This document shows positions 43,125 to 52,085 of a DNA stretch of 64,000 nt, piece after piece. The notes under the pieces were generated by a model that was not told the origin of the DNA, made no database searches, and was given only the letters and a program-made list of their open reading frames with translations. The position numbers were made by a program, and so were the translations under genes. The stretch spans positions 1 to 64,000 of the forward strand of contig NZ_RDBF01000009.1 of NCBI RefSeq assembly GCF_003674095.1. The letters are read 5' to 3'. Position 1 is the first letter of the stretch. Each line of letters opens with the position of its first letter. This DNA is from Aeromicrobium phragmitis (GTDB lineage: Bacteria; Actinomycetota; Actinomycetes; Propionibacteriales; Nocardioidaceae).

Positions 43125-43781
43125 GTGGCGGCTGAACTGCTCTTCTACTCAGGGACGATGGACTCCGGCAAGAGCACGCTGGCCCTGCAGGTCGACCACA
43201 ACCACCGTGCGCGGGGTCGGCGCGGCCGGATCTTCACCTCCCACGACCGGGCCGGTGAGGCGACTCTCTCGAGTCGCCTGGGGCTCTCGGCCAGCGCGGT
43301 CGAGGTCGACGAAGGACTGTCGTTCTGGTCCTATGTCGTCGACGAGCTCACGCGGGGGGCGCAGATCGACTATCTCGTGTGCGACGAGGCGCAGTTCTAC
43401 TCGCCGACGCAAGTCGACGAGTTGGCCAGGATCGCCGACGAACTCGCGATCGACGTGTTCTGCTTCGGCATCCTCACGGACTTTCGCACCCGGCTCTTCC
43501 CCGGCTCGGCACGGCTCGTCGAGCTGGCCGACCGCGTCATGCCGTTGCAGGTCGAGTCGCTCTGCTGGTGCGGGGCGCGAGCGACGCACAACGCTCGCAC
43601 CGTCAACGGCGAGATGGTCACCGAGGGCGATGTCATCGTCGTCGGCGACGTGGAGCAGGACGGCGAGCGCACTCCGGCGGTGGGCTACGAGGTGCTGTGT
43701 CGTCGTCACCATCGGCGCCGCGTGACAGCGGCCCGTGCCCAGGCCGCCGCACTGTCACCGGACGTTCTGCCGTTCGACTAG
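43125..43781 (+). CDS. tdk: Thymidine kinase
   Basis: Type II thymidine kinase salvaging deoxythymidine, 218 residues. The P-loop is GTMDSGKST at 10-18. Next come the SHDRAGEATLSSRLG lasso-side region and the Walker B-like DYLVCDEAQFYSP with the catalytic glutamate. Zinc-binding residues are in CWCGARATHNAR and, near the end, CRRHHRRR. GGAAAGGA lies seven bases before the GTG. It ends the four-gene run starting at the Pat-type acetyltransferase and is followed by the 47-bp repeats. Confidence 0.94.
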   Translation: MAAELLFYSGTMDSGKSTLALQVDHNHRARGRRGRIFTSHDRAGEATLSSRLGLSASAVEVDEGLSFWSYVVDELTRGAQIDYLVCDEAQFYSPTQVDELARIADELAIDVFCFGILTDFRTRLFPGSARLVELADRVMPLQVESLCWCGARATHNARTVNGEMVTEGDVIVVGDVEQDGERTPAVGYEVLCRRHHRRRVTAARAQAAALSPDVLPFD

Positions 43782-43803
43782 CAGCCGTCGAGCGTGTAGA
43801 GGT

Positions 43804-44010
43804 GGTCGAGTAGGCCGGAGCTCTGCGGAGGCTGTATCGAGACGGCGTTGCGTGAGGTGTGGTCTCGATACGCCTGCTCGCAGAGCTCGCTGGCTACTCG
43901 ACCAGCGAGGGTGCGGCGTCCTGCTCGCAGAGCTCGCTGGCTACTCGACCAGCGAGGGTGCGGGGTCCTGCTCGCAGAGCTCGCTGGCTACTCGACCACC
44001 AGGGGTGAAG
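43804..44010. repeat. Inverted repeat plus three 47-bp tandem repeats
   Basis: A left arm starting GGTCGAGTAG (43805-43844) is mirrored by GTCTCGATACGCCTGCTCGC...CTACTCGACC (43862-43903). From 43874 the unit beginning CTGCTCGCAGAGCTCGCTGG recurs at 43921 and 43968, exactly 47 bases apart; the third copy is truncated. Similar 'GGTCGAGTAG / TCTCGATACGC' palindromes are frequent intergenic repeats in Nocardioidaceae and Microbacteriaceae, to my knowledge. It fills the gap between convergent tdk and sepH. Confidence 0.85.
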
Positions 44011-44012
44011 GC

Positions 44013-44873
44013 TCAGTCGCCGCGTTTGCCGCCGAACATGATCTCGTCCCAGCTGGGGACGCTGCGTCGCGCGTTCTTCTTGCGCGGTGCGGGAGCGGGC
44101 TCGTCATCGGTGCTCTCGGCCGCCGGCTCCTCGACCTCGAACTGACCGAGCGCTCGGCGGTCGCGGGCCTCCTTGAGGGAGTGCACCGGCGCGTGGTCCA
44201 CGACGATCTTCTCGGTGTCCTCGACGTCTTCGGCGGCGACGTCGTCGCTACCCCGGACGGCATCGGCAATCGCCATGTCGAGCGAGTCCTCGGAGGCGAG
44301 GTCGCCGACGAGGTCGCGGGCGGTCGGATCGTCGGCGAGGACGTAGCGGCTCTTGTGATCGAAGCAGAAGTTCGCGGCCTGTCCGTCGGGGAGTACGACC
44401 TGCACCGTCCACCGGCCGTCCTCGCGGCGCCAGGCGTCCCAGGCGGCATCTTCGGGCGTGACGCCGCGGCCTACGAGCGCCTCGTCGACGAGGGCCCCGA
44501 GCGCGACCGGGGTGCCACTCACGTGCTTGCGACGCACGGATGTGCTGCGTGCCTGGTCGACCATGTGCTCGCGCTCGGCGATCACGGGTGTAGCGAAGCC
44601 CAGGATCTGTTCGACCGAGGTGCCCGCGGCCTCGGCCACCTGCTCGACGCTCTCGCCGCGGCGGATGCGCGTCTGGATGTCGCGAGGGCTGAGGGAACTC
44701 TCCATGGGGATCTCCAACTGGCCGGGGGAGCGGTGGCTGTCACGGGTCGAGCGCTCGACCGTGGTGGCGAGGCGTCGGTCGACGCGAAGCCGGAACCGGG
44801 CGCCCGAAGCGGGATCACGAGTGATGAGGTACCGGCCGTCCTCACTCGGGCCCACCAGGGCGAGATCACGCAT
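44013..44873 (-). CDS. sepH: Septation protein SepH
   Basis: An actinobacterial cell-division protein that helps FtsZ assemble in Streptomyces and mycobacteria; 286 residues. The DUF3071 domain (about 1-170) begins MRDLALVGPSEDGRYLITRD and contains the helix-turn-helix LSPRDIQTRIRRGESVEQVAEAAGTSVEQILGFA near residues 64-97. The distal part is acidic and disordered, ending RSVPSWDEIMFGGKR, a conserved tail. Two adjacent ATGs are possible; the second has GGAGG five bases upstream and is preferred. Confidence 0.92.
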   Translation of the reverse strand: MRDLALVGPSEDGRYLITRDPASGARFRLRVDRRLATTVERSTRDSHRSPGQLEIPMESSLSPRDIQTRIRRGESVEQVAEAAGTSVEQILGFATPVIAEREHMVDQARSTSVRRKHVSGTPVALGALVDEALVGRGVTPEDAAWDAWRREDGRWTVQVVLPDGQAANFCFDHKSRYVLADDPTARDLVGDLASEDSLDMAIADAVRGSDDVAAEDVEDTEKIVVDHAPVHSLKEARDRRALGQFEVEEPAAESTDDEPAPAPRKKNARRSVPSWDEIMFGGKRGD

Positions 44874-44909
44874 CATTGCCTCCGGACGCTGCAGTTCGAC
44901 CTGGTGTCG

Positions 44910-44915
44910 ATCCTA
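44910..44915 (-). promoter_or_regulatory. Candidate -10 element of sepH
   Basis: TAGGAT on the minus strand lies about 37 bases before the sepH ATG, giving a short leader that contains GGAGG. Confidence 0.4.
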
Positions 44916-44957
44916 GTCTCGGCGGCGCGATCCTCGTGGGACGTCGCCGCGCGTGTT

Positions 44958-46145
44958 TCACCCCGCCGCGTGCGCGCTCGGCAAGGGGCGGCGGTACGCG
45001 ACGGCGATCGCTGAGGCGGCGAACGCGGCGACGCACGGTACGACGAATCCGGCCGACGCGTTCACGTGGTCGACGACGAGACCCGAGAGCGACGCCCCCG
45101 GCGCCACCCCCACCGATAGCCCGGCCCCGGTCCACATCAGCGCCTCGGTGAGCCGTGCCGGCGAAATCGTGGCCTCGACGAGGGTCGTCGCCGCGATGAG
45201 TGTCGGCGCGACCATGAAGCCGGTGATGAGCATTCCCGCGGCGAGCAGTGCGACGTTCGGTGCCCACGGCAGTGGAAGGAAGAGCAGGCCCAGGATCGCG
45301 GTCGTGGCCCTCAGCCGGCGCAGCGGCGATGCCGGAGCCGGGAGCGCACCCACGAGCACCCCCGCCGCCAGGCTGCCGACCGCCCATAAGGCCAGCACGA
45401 GACCCGCAAGGCCGGGTCGACCGTGGGCGTCGGTGAACGCGACGACGAGGACTTCCGTCGACCCGAAGAGCACGCCCATGCACGCGGCCGCGACCACGAC
45501 GACCGCGAGGAGACCGATCGGCAAGGGCTCGGACGATCCGCGCGGCCCGCGGTGCGCCGGAGGCGCAGAGGAGCGGTGCACGGCCAGGCCCCAGCTTCCC
45601 GCGCACGAGCAGGCGGCCGCGACGAGCAAACCCGCGGGCTCCGCGACCGAGATCGTCAAGAAGGTGACCAGCACCGGTCCCACGATGAAGACCGCCTCGT
45701 CGAGCACGGCCTCGAGCGCGAACGCCGTCGTCAGGCGCGAACGGTCGGCGGCGAGCAGGTGAGACCAGCGACGGCGCGCCATGTTGCCGGTCTGCGGAGC
45801 GCCGAGGCCCGCGATGGCCGCGCACAGGATGGCCAGCCCGGTCGGGCCGCCGGCGGTCGCGAGGACCAAGCCGACCCCAGCGGCGAACAGTACGCTCGCA
45901 GCGACGAGCACCGGCGCCTGTCCCCATCGGTCGGCCACCCGACCTTGGACAGGTGCGGCGACGGCGGCGGCCAGGATGTATCCGGCGGCGACCAGGCCGG
46001 CTTGCGCGTACGAACCGGTCCGCTCCACGACGAGCAGGACGATGCCCAGCCCAGCCATCGACAGCGGCAGCCGACCGAGGGTGGCGGCGAGCGAGAACGC
46101 AACGGCACCGGGAGTCTGCAGTACCGCGCGGTAGGTCGTGAGCAT
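44958..46145 (-). CDS. MFS transporter, 12-helix type
   Basis: A 395-residue permease with about 12 hydrophobic helices. AAPVQGRVADRWGQAPVLVAASVLF is motif A between helices 2 and 3, and ARRRWSHLLAADRSRLTTAFALEAVLDEAVFIVGPVLV is typical of actinobacterial sugar or drug exporters of the CynX/NimT-like group. There is no adjacent regulator and the substrate is unknown. ATG at 46145 has TACGCT seven bases upstream. Confidence 0.85.
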   Translation of the reverse strand: MLTTYRAVLQTPGAVAFSLAATLGRLPLSMAGLGIVLLVVERTGSYAQAGLVAAGYILAAAVAAPVQGRVADRWGQAPVLVAASVLFAAGVGLVLATAGGPTGLAILCAAIAGLGAPQTGNMARRRWSHLLAADRSRLTTAFALEAVLDEAVFIVGPVLVTFLTISVAEPAGLLVAAACSCAGSWGLAVHRSSAPPAHRGPRGSSEPLPIGLLAVVVVAAACMGVLFGSTEVLVVAFTDAHGRPGLAGLVLALWAVGSLAAGVLVGALPAPASPLRRLRATTAILGLLFLPLPWAPNVALLAAGMLITGFMVAPTLIAATTLVEATISPARLTEALMWTGAGLSVGVAPGASLSGLVVDHVNASAGFVVPCVAAFAASAIAVAYRRPLPSAHAAG

Positions 46146-46152
46146 CGCCTGA

Positions 46153-46158
46153 AGCGTA
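46153..46158 (-). promoter_or_regulatory. -10 element of the MFS gene, leaderless type
   Basis: TACGCT on the minus strand ends seven bases before the ATG at 46145. Confidence 0.5.
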
Positions 46159-46181
46159 GACCTCGATCGTGACGCGGAGCG

Positions 46182-47594
46182 TCAGCCCACCCGGTCCGGT
46201 CGTGCCCGCACTGCGGTCACGACGGGGCGAGTCGCCCAGAACGCGAGGCCGACGAGCGCGAAACCGACGATGAACGTGCTGACTACGACGAGGATCGACA
46301 TCGGTGCGACGAACACCGCTATCCCCATGAGCGGCAAGGTCAACACGGCACCTGCGGCGGCACCGCCGAGCGCCGCCATCCGCATCGGCACCATCACCGC
46401 GATGCGACGTGAGCGCTCGAGCATCGTCACGGGCATGCCGAGACGATCGAGTCCGACGATGAGCTGTGCGTCATCGAGAATCGCTGCTGCCTGCGTCACG
46501 CCAACCGAACAGGCCAGCATGACGAACGCGATCGCCAGCGTCAGCAGCACACCCGTCGTCAAGTCGGCGGCGATCAGCTGGCCGGCGCGGTCGACGTCGT
46601 CGCCGTCCGACAGGGCGGAGGCGAGCGACATGCCGACACCGCCGACCACCGCGATGAAGGCGATCATGGCGAGTGCCGACACGCGCCGCCAGGCCGGGCC
46701 GCTGTGCTCGGCCAGCTGCTTCCCGGCGATGAGGTGGGAGGGAGACTTCGCACGACGGGCCATCGCGCGCCCTCTCGCGGCGACGATCGGCGGGCCGATG
46801 AGGTTGAGCATGGCCAGCCCAAAGCCGAACACGACGAACACGAAGACGATCATCACGGCCATCCCCACGGCGCCGCCGATCAGTCGCAACTGGGAGATGC
46901 CAGCGGCTCCGAGCAGGATGACGCCGATGCCGATGAGCGCCCAGCGGAGCGGTCGACGGGGCGCGTCGGCGCGGGTCCGGACGCCGAGCGGGGTGAGACG
47001 GACCCGGCGCAGGCCGAGCACGGCGCTCATGGTGGCCATCAGTGCGACGGCGATGAGCACGCCGACGACCGTCGTCCAGCCGGCCCAGACCGCACCGGCA
47101 CCGATGCGCTCATCGAAGAAGCGCAACTGACCGAGCAACGGCAGCAGGAGTCCGTAGAGCATCGTCCCGACAAGGCTTCCGGCCACCGCGATCGTGGTGG
47201 CCTCAAAGACAGTGATCAGGCTGACGTCACGGCTCGACGCACCGAGGAGGCGCAGCGTGGCGAGCCGGTCGTCGCGACGTCGCGCGGACAGCCGTGCTGC
47301 GGAGGCGCCGAGTGACAGTGTCGGGACCGCGAGGAGCAGGAGCGCTACGAGGCTCATGTACAGGTACATGCCACCGAGGTCCTCGACCTGGGCGCGTGGG
47401 TCGTTAGCGAACATCAGCGTGCCGCCCACCACTGTGAGGAGCAAAGCGGTCGTGACCGCGAACGCCGCGAGCGGGAGCACCACGGCGGCGCGACCCTGGC
47501 GGCTGGGCCGGGCCAGTAGCAGGGTGAGGGCGGCCAACCGGCGCAGACCGGACAGAGGCGGAGTCGAAGCCGACGGGAGCGTGGTGGTGCTCAT
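46182..47594 (-). CDS. FtsX-like ABC transporter permease
   Basis: A 470-residue permease with two FtsX-type blocks. The first helix is at about 38-62 (VVLPLAAFAVTTALLLTVVGG). FtsX signatures are LARLSARRRDDRLATLRLLGASSRDVSLITVFEATTIAVAGSLVG near 105-150, and a second set near 285-445 with AMIAFIAVVGGVGMSLASAL and VPMRMAALGGAAAGAVLTLPLMG. The large extracellular domain seen in MacB is absent, so it resembles the antimicrobial-peptide resistance type. It overlaps the ATPase gene by ATGA, and the two form one exporter. Confidence 0.87.
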   Translation of the reverse strand: MSTTTLPSASTPPLSGLRRLAALTLLLARPSRQGRAAVVLPLAAFAVTTALLLTVVGGTLMFANDPRAQVEDLGGMYLYMSLVALLLLAVPTLSLGASAARLSARRRDDRLATLRLLGASSRDVSLITVFEATTIAVAGSLVGTMLYGLLLPLLGQLRFFDERIGAGAVWAGWTTVVGVLIAVALMATMSAVLGLRRVRLTPLGVRTRADAPRRPLRWALIGIGVILLGAAGISQLRLIGGAVGMAVMIVFVFVVFGFGLAMLNLIGPPIVAARGRAMARRAKSPSHLIAGKQLAEHSGPAWRRVSALAMIAFIAVVGGVGMSLASALSDGDDVDRAGQLIAADLTTGVLLTLAIAFVMLACSVGVTQAAAILDDAQLIVGLDRLGMPVTMLERSRRIAVMVPMRMAALGGAAAGAVLTLPLMGIAVFVAPMSILVVVSTFIVGFALVGLAFWATRPVVTAVRARPDRVG

Positions 47595-48304
47595 CGGGCC
47601 GGCTCCTCCTCGCGAACGATGCGCCCGTCGCTCATGTGGAGGACGCGGTCACAGCGCTGTGCGACCCGGGGGTCATGTGTCACGACGACGAGGCTGCGCC
47701 CTTGTCCCTTCGTGGCGTAGAGCAAGGCGTTCATGACGTCGTCGGACGTCGCCGAATCCAAGGCTCCGGTCGGCTCGTCGGCGAACACGACCGGAGCGCC
47801 GGTGACCTGCGCGCGGGCGATCGCCACGCGTTGCGCCTGGCCGCCGCTGAGCTGACCGATCCGTCGCTGCTCCATCCCGGCCAAGCCCATCGCGGCGAGC
47901 CATGGTCCCGCGGCGGCTTCCGCCGCACGTCGCGGCTGCCCGTTGACCATGAGCGGCAGCCCGACGTTCTCCACCGCGGTGAGCTCGGGCAGCAGCATCC
48001 CGTTCTGGAAGACGAAGCCGAACCGCGTCCGGCGCAGCTGTGACCGTGCCTCCTCGTCGAGCGCGGCGAGCTCGGTCTCCTGGCCGTCCACGGCAAGCCG
48101 CACGGACCCGCTGTCGGGGGCGATGACGGCAGCGATGCAGTGCAGCAGGGTCGTCTTGCCCGAACCCGAGGCACCCATCACGGCGACCGCCTCACCGCGG
48201 TGCACCGTGAGATTCGCACCGTCGAGGGCCGTGGTGGGTCCGTACCGCTTGACCAGTGCGGTCGCGGTGAGGACCGGGACAGGGGAGGCGTGCTGAAGTT
48301 CCAT
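47591..48304 (-). CDS. MacB/LolD-type ABC transporter ATPase
   Basis: ATP-binding partner of the FtsX-like permease, 237 residues. Walker A MGASGSGKTTLL, Q-loop FGFVFQNGMLLPELTAVENVGLPL, signature LSGGQAQRVAIARA, Walker B VVFADEPTGALDS and the switch histidine in VVTHDPRVAQ are all intact. The ATG at 48304 is chosen because upstream in-frame ATGs would add a poorly conserved segment. No two-component genes flank it, so its inducer and cargo are unknown. Confidence 0.9.
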   Translation of the reverse strand: MELQHASPVPVLTATALVKRYGPTTALDGANLTVHRGEAVAVMGASGSGKTTLLHCIAAVIAPDSGSVRLAVDGQETELAALDEEARSQLRRTRFGFVFQNGMLLPELTAVENVGLPLMVNGQPRRAAEAAAGPWLAAMGLAGMEQRRIGQLSGGQAQRVAIARAQVTGAPVVFADEPTGALDSATSDDVMNALLYATKGQGRSLVVVTHDPRVAQRCDRVLHMSDGRIVREEEPAR

Positions 48305-48457
48305 GCTGCGAGTCTCGGCCGACGCACCCCTACCGGGCATCGGCGTAGGGGGCCGTTCTTCGGGCCGCTTCTCATCCCGAGGGATGACCTCGTCGTGCAT
48401 CCTCGGGTGGGCGGCGGCTCCGAGCGGCCGACTGGGCGCGAGTGAGAGACTGTGGCC

Positions 48458-49498
48458 ATGGATCCTCGCCCCTTCGACGCCCTGTTACTCGTGTCCTTCG
48501 GCGGCCCGGAGAAACCCGATGACGTGGTGCCGTTCCTCGAGAACGTCACCCGCGGCCGCGGCATCCCGCGCGAACGTCTCGTCGAGGTGGGCGAGCACTA
48601 CTTCGGCTTCGGGGGGAAGTCGCCGATCAACGATCAGAACCGGGCGCTCATCGCCGCTATCGAGTCGGACTTCGCCGAGCACGGCCTGAATCTGCCGGTC
48701 TACTGGGGCAACCGCAACTGGGATCCGTATCTGCGCGAGACGACGGAGGCCATGGCGGCCGACGGCGTCCGTCGCGCCGTGTGCTTCGTCACGAGTGCCT
48801 ACTCCTCGTACTCCGGCTGCCGGCAGTACCGCGAGAACCTCTATGAGGCCGAGCTCGATCTTCCCGTCGAGCTCGCGAAGCTGCGGCACTACTACAACCA
48901 TCCCGGGTTCGTCGGCCCGTTCGTCGAGCAGACACGGGACGCGCTCGCCGCGGCCCCCGACGGCACGCACGTGGTCTTCGTCACCCACTCGATCCCCGAC
49001 GCGATGAACGACGCGAGCGGTGGACCGGGCGCGCAGGCCTACCTGCGGCAGCACGAGTCGGTCGCTCGCATGGTGGCCGGCGAGCTCGGGCACGACGCGT
49101 GGTCGTTGGCCTTCTGCTCGCGCTCGGGTGCGCCGCACATCCCGTGGCTGGAACCCGACATCAACGACCACCTCGAGGAGCTCGCCGGCCGCGGCGTCCG
49201 TTCGGTGGCGGTCGTGCCGATCGGCTTCATCTCCGACCACATGGAGGTCATCTACGACCTCGATACCGAAGCGGCGCAGACGGCCCGAGACCTCGGCCTG
49301 GAGTTCGTGCGGGTCGCCACCCCCGGTGTGCATCCGCAGTTCGTCACGCTGGTCCGTGAACTCGTTCTCGAGCGCGCGGCGAGCGAGCGAGGGGAGCAGC
49401 CCGAGCGTCCCGCACTCGGCGACCTCGGTCCCTGGCCTGACCACTGCCCTGCGCAGTGCTGCGTCAACGCCCGCGCCGACCTTCCGGTGCTGCCGTGA
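48458..49498 (+). CDS. hemH: Ferrochelatase (coproporphyrin type expected)
   Basis: Inserts ferrous iron into a porphyrin, 346 residues. [25 protein letters not shown] opens the fold. The catalytic histidine lies in [13 protein letters not shown] and the late acidic site in [19 protein letters not shown]. Cysteines at SGCRQY and in the C-terminal CPAQCC match the [2Fe-2S] ligands of actinobacterial ferrochelatases. Actinobacteria use the coproporphyrin route, so coproporphyrin III is the likely substrate (cpfC naming). ATG at 48458 is used, though GTG at 48452 is also possible. The stop overlaps the next gene (GTGA). Confidence 0.94.
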   Translation: MDPRPFDALLLVSFGGPEKPDDVVPFLENVTRGRGIPRERLVEVGEHYFGFGGKSPINDQNRALIAAIESDFAEHGLNLPVYWGNRNWDPYLRETTEAMAADGVRRAVCFVTSAYSSYSGCRQYRENLYEAELDLPVELAKLRHYYNHPGFVGPFVEQTRDALAAAPDGTHVVFVTHSIPDAMNDASGGPGAQAYLRQHESVARMVAGELGHDAWSLAFCSRSGAPHIPWLEPDINDHLEELAGRGVRSVAVVPIGFISDHMEVIYDLDTEAAQTARDLGLEFVRVATPGVHPQFVTLVRELVLERAASERGEQPERPALGDLGPWPDHCPAQCCVNARADLPVLP

Positions 49499-50289
49499 GC
49501 CGGGATCTGCTCGACCTCGCCCGGACCGTGGGCCGCGAGGCCGCCGCACTCGTCCGAGCTCGCCGACCCGCGGGGCGCGTCGGTGTCGCCGCGACGAAGT
49601 CGACGCCCACGGACGTCGTCACAGCGATCGACGAAGCGTCCGAGCAGCTCATCCGCGCGCGCATTCTCGAGGCGCGTCCAGGCGACGGCTTCCTCGGCGA
49701 GGAGGGCGAGGAGATCGTCGGCACGAGCGGCGTGCAGTGGATCGTCGACCCGATCGACGGCACCGTCAACTTCGTCTACGGCATCCCGGTCTACGCGGTG
49801 TCGATCGCGGCCAGGACCGGTGGAGGCGAGGTGGCGCTCGGCTACGTCATCAACATCGCCACCGGCGAGGAGTACGCCGCGCTCGCCGGCGAAGGCGCGT
49901 GGCGCTGGGACGGTGACGAGCGGATCACCCTCCAGGGTCCGCCGCCGGCCACCATCGACCAGATGCTCGTCGCCACCGGATTCAGCTACGCCGCGGACGT
50001 TCGCGAGCAGCAGGCCCGGGCCGTCGTGCGGCTGCTACCGAAGGTACGTGACATCCGTCGCATCGGTGCCGCGTCACTCGATCTCGTCGCGCTCGCGGAC
50101 GGCCGGATCGACGCCTACGTCGAGCAGGGTCTCAAGCCCTGGGATCTGGCGGCCGGCGGCCTCATCGCGCGCGAGGCAGGACTCGTGCTCAGCGGACGGG
50201 ACGGCGCCCCCGACGAGCGGCTCGTCGTGGCCGCGCATCCCGACGTCTTCGAGGAATATTTCGCGCTCGTTCGTGCTTGTGGGTTCTGA
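49495..50289 (+). CDS. suhB: Inositol monophosphatase family protein
   Basis: Magnesium-dependent phosphatase of 264 residues. Metal ligands lie in [33 protein letters not shown] and the C-terminal [16 protein letters not shown], in the order of the SuhB/IMPase family. Such enzymes make myo-inositol for phosphatidylinositol and mycothiol in actinobacteria, but histidinol-phosphatase and other roles occur in the family, so the substrate is inferred. The GTG overlaps the ferrochelatase TGA, so both come from one message. Confidence 0.9.
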   Translation: MSRDLLDLARTVGREAAALVRARRPAGRVGVAATKSTPTDVVTAIDEASEQLIRARILEARPGDGFLGEEGEEIVGTSGVQWIVDPIDGTVNFVYGIPVYAVSIAARTGGGEVALGYVINIATGEEYAALAGEGAWRWDGDERITLQGPPPATIDQMLVATGFSYAADVREQQARAVVRLLPKVRDIRRIGAASLDLVALADGRIDAYVEQGLKPWDLAAGGLIAREAGLVLSGRDGAPDERLVVAAHPDVFEEYFALVRACGF

Positions 50290-50353
50290 GCGCGACGCCC
50301 TTGGTGCGGTATGACAGAATCGCGCCGGTTGACACGCACGAGACGGAGAGTAC

Positions 50354-50653
50354 ATGGCCACCGATTACGACGCCCCTCGCAAGACCGAAGAGGATCAGTC
50401 CGAGGACAGCATCGAGGAACTGAAAGCGCGTCGGCACGAGCAGAATTCGGGCAAGGTCGACGAGGACGAGGTCGAAGCGGCCGAATCCTTCGAGCTGCCC
50501 GGCGCGGACCTCTCGCATGAGGAACTGGCCGTTCAGGTCGTTCCCAAGCAGTCCGACGAATTCACCTGCATGTCGTGTTTCCTGGTGCACCACCGCAGCC
50601 AGCTCGCCCATGAGAAGAACGGGCAGCCCATCTGCCGCGACTGCGCCGACTGA
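50354..50653 (+). CDS. DUF4193 family protein, zinc-ribbon C-terminus
   Basis: A 99-residue acidic protein of a conserved actinobacterial family. The first 55 residues are charged and probably disordered (KTEEDQSEDSIEELKARRHEQ). The C-terminal end holds CMSCF and CRDC, a four-cysteine zinc site. ACGGAGAG lies before the ATG. Function unknown; it recurs next to dut-DUF3093 genes in actinobacteria. Its stop abuts the stop of the DUF4235 gene on the other strand. Confidence 0.9.
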   Translation: MATDYDAPRKTEEDQSEDSIEELKARRHEQNSGKVDEDEVEAAESFELPGADLSHEELAVQVVPKQSDEFTCMSCFLVHHRSQLAHEKNGQPICRDCAD

Positions 50654-51052
50654 TCAGCGCCTCGGCGACATGGAAGACCGGTCCTTCGGGGCCGGTCTTC
50701 CCGTTTCTGCGAGCTTCTTCATGCCCGGCGGGAGATCGCCGGTGGACTTGACCCAGTAACTGGCGACCCCGCGGCGCACCACGGTACGCACGACCTGCAC
50801 GGTCGCCCCGCCCAGCGCTGCCCATCCGATCGCCTCAGCGGTGCTGAGATCGGGATGCCGTGAGCTCGCGGGCGCCTTGCGGCCGGTGATCGCGCGCCAC
50901 GCCAGGTTCGAGACGCGCGGCGCGAGGGCGGCGGCCAGGACCGAGGAGCTCGTGTCCATCACCTTCCACGTGCCGCGACCGAGGCGGCGCTGCGCCTTGA
51001 CCTCTGCGCCGCTGGTGGTGCTGGCATCTCGGGTGCTCTTGCGCTTGGCCAC
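50654..51052 (-). CDS. DUF4235 family protein
   Basis: A 132-residue protein of the actinobacterial DUF4235 family. After a basic N-terminus come [31 protein letters not shown] and [30 protein letters not shown], two amphipathic to hydrophobic helices suggesting membrane association. The last 15 residues are encoded by the DUF4193 terminator region. The GTG start has AGGAGG six bases upstream. Function unknown. Confidence 0.82.
   Translation of the reverse strand: MAKRKSTRDASTTSGAEVKAQRRLGRGTWKVMDTSSSVLAAALAPRVSNLAWRAITGRKAPASSRHPDLSTAEAIGWAALGGATVQVVRTVVRRGVASYWVKSTGDLPPGMKKLAETGRPAPKDRSSMSPRR
50673..50700 (+). terminator. Terminator hairpin after the DUF4193 gene, inside DUF4235
   Basis: GAAGACCGG and CCGGTCTTC form a 9-bp stem, with further pairing in the TCCTTCGGGG loop, followed by CCGTTT. 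It lies within the last codons of the oppositely oriented DUF4235 gene. Confidence 0.7.
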
Positions 51053-51107
51053 GGGTCCTCCTGTCGGTGACGATCAGGTCCATTGTGGCCCAGCTCGCGG
51101 AGCGCCG

Positions 51108-51554
51108 TCAGCTGCCGTCGCCGAGTGCCCGAGCGACCGATGCCGGAAAACGCGTGGAGACGAGCCAGAACGGGGTGGGATCGGCGGGGTCCTCGACGGC
51201 GACACGGACACCGGTCCGGATGTACGGACGTGTCAGGGTGAACGCGCGCACGTCCCCCTCGCGACCGAGCGCGCGGGCCCACCCTTCGGCGTCGAGGGGC
51301 TCGATCGTTCCCACGTGGGCGCGATCGAGCCACGCGCGTCCCGCGCGCAGTCCTTCGGGGGTCGCCTGCACGCGCACCGCTCCGTAGGCCGCGACGACCG
51401 CGAGGGCGATGGCGGCGGCGGCGACCGCGGCGACGAGTCCGATCTCGAAGGTCGTCGCGACACGCACCAACCAGCCGGTGAAGGCACCCGTTCCCACGGC
51501 GATGAGCCACCAGGGGAGCGGGGCGGTGAGACGTTCGCTGTGCTCGGCGTTCAC
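51108..51554 (-). CDS. DUF3093 family membrane protein
   Basis: A 148-residue protein with two N-terminal membrane helices ([20 protein letters not shown] and [20 protein letters not shown]) and a cytoplasmic C-terminal domain containing [54 protein letters not shown], diagnostic of DUF3093. CACAGT lies six bases before the GTG. It is divergent from dut, with 51 bases between the starts. Function unknown. Confidence 0.87.
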   Translation of the reverse strand: MNAEHSERLTAPLPWWLIAVGTGAFTGWLVRVATTFEIGLVAAVAAAAIALAVVAAYGAVRVQATPEGLRAGRAWLDRAHVGTIEPLDAEGWARALGREGDVRAFTLTRPYIRTGVRVAVEDPADPTPFWLVSTRFPASVARALGDGS

Positions 51555-51560
51555 CCCTCT

Positions 51561-51597
51561 ACTGTGCCGGAGCGACCGAACCCGCCTTGGGTAAGGT
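51561..51597. promoter_or_regulatory. Divergent -10 elements for DUF3093 (-) and dut (+)
   Basis: On the minus strand CACAGT (51561-51566) ends six bases before the DUF3093 GTG. On the plus strand TAAGGT (51592-51597) lies eight bases before the dut ATG at 51606. Neither gene has a Shine-Dalgarno. Confidence 0.45.
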
Positions 51598-51605
51598 CGG
51601 GCCCC

Positions 51606-52085
51606 ATGAGCACCGATGTGCAGATCCAGCGTCTCGATCCGGGCATCGACCCGCCGCGATACGCACGTCCGGACGACGCGGGTGCCGACCTGGTGTCGAC
51701 GATCGACGTGGAACTCGCTCCCGGCGATCGCGCGCTGGTGCCGACGGGCATCGCGATCGCGCTTCCCGAGGGGTTCGCCGCGTTCGTCCATCCGCGGTCG
51801 GGTCTCGCACTGCGGCACGGCCTCTCGGTCGTCAACACCCCCGGCACCATCGACGCGGGGTATCGCGGCGAGATCAAGGTACTGCTCATCAACCACGACC
51901 TCCATGAGTCGGTGACCATCCACCGCGGCGATCGGATCGCTCAGCTGGTGGTCCAGCGGGTCGAGCACGTCCGCTTCGTGGACGTCGCCGCACTCCCGGT
52001 GTCAGAACGCGGTCACGGGGGCTACGGTTCATCGGGTGGCCATGCGTCGTTGACGCCCGCACGAGACGTACGAGAGGAACGCTGA
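51606..52085 (+). CDS. dut: Deoxyuridine 5'-triphosphate nucleotidohydrolase
   Basis: Trimeric dUTPase that keeps uracil out of DNA and supplies dUMP, 159 residues. Motifs in order: DAGADLVS (1), [11 protein letters not shown] (2), [18 protein letters not shown] (3), [11 protein letters not shown] (4) and [12 protein letters not shown] (5). The arginine of motif 2 and the glycine-rich motif 5 arm are complete. The stop overlaps the DUF3710 ATG by one base (TGATG), making an operon. Confidence 0.96.
   Translation: MSTDVQIQRLDPGIDPPRYARPDDAGADLVSTIDVELAPGDRALVPTGIAIALPEGFAAFVHPRSGLALRHGLSVVNTPGTIDAGYRGEIKVLLINHDLHESVTIHRGDRIAQLVVQRVEHVRFVDVAALPVSERGHGGYGSSGGHASLTPARDVREER

Noticed and set aside
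43874-44010. Possible CRISPR array
   Set aside because: The 47-base units abut without variable spacers and no cas genes are present.
43848-45014. A plus frame reading through the 47-bp repeats into sepH
   Set aside because: Its N-terminal repeats are only the translation of the tandem DNA repeat, and the rest is antisense to SepH.
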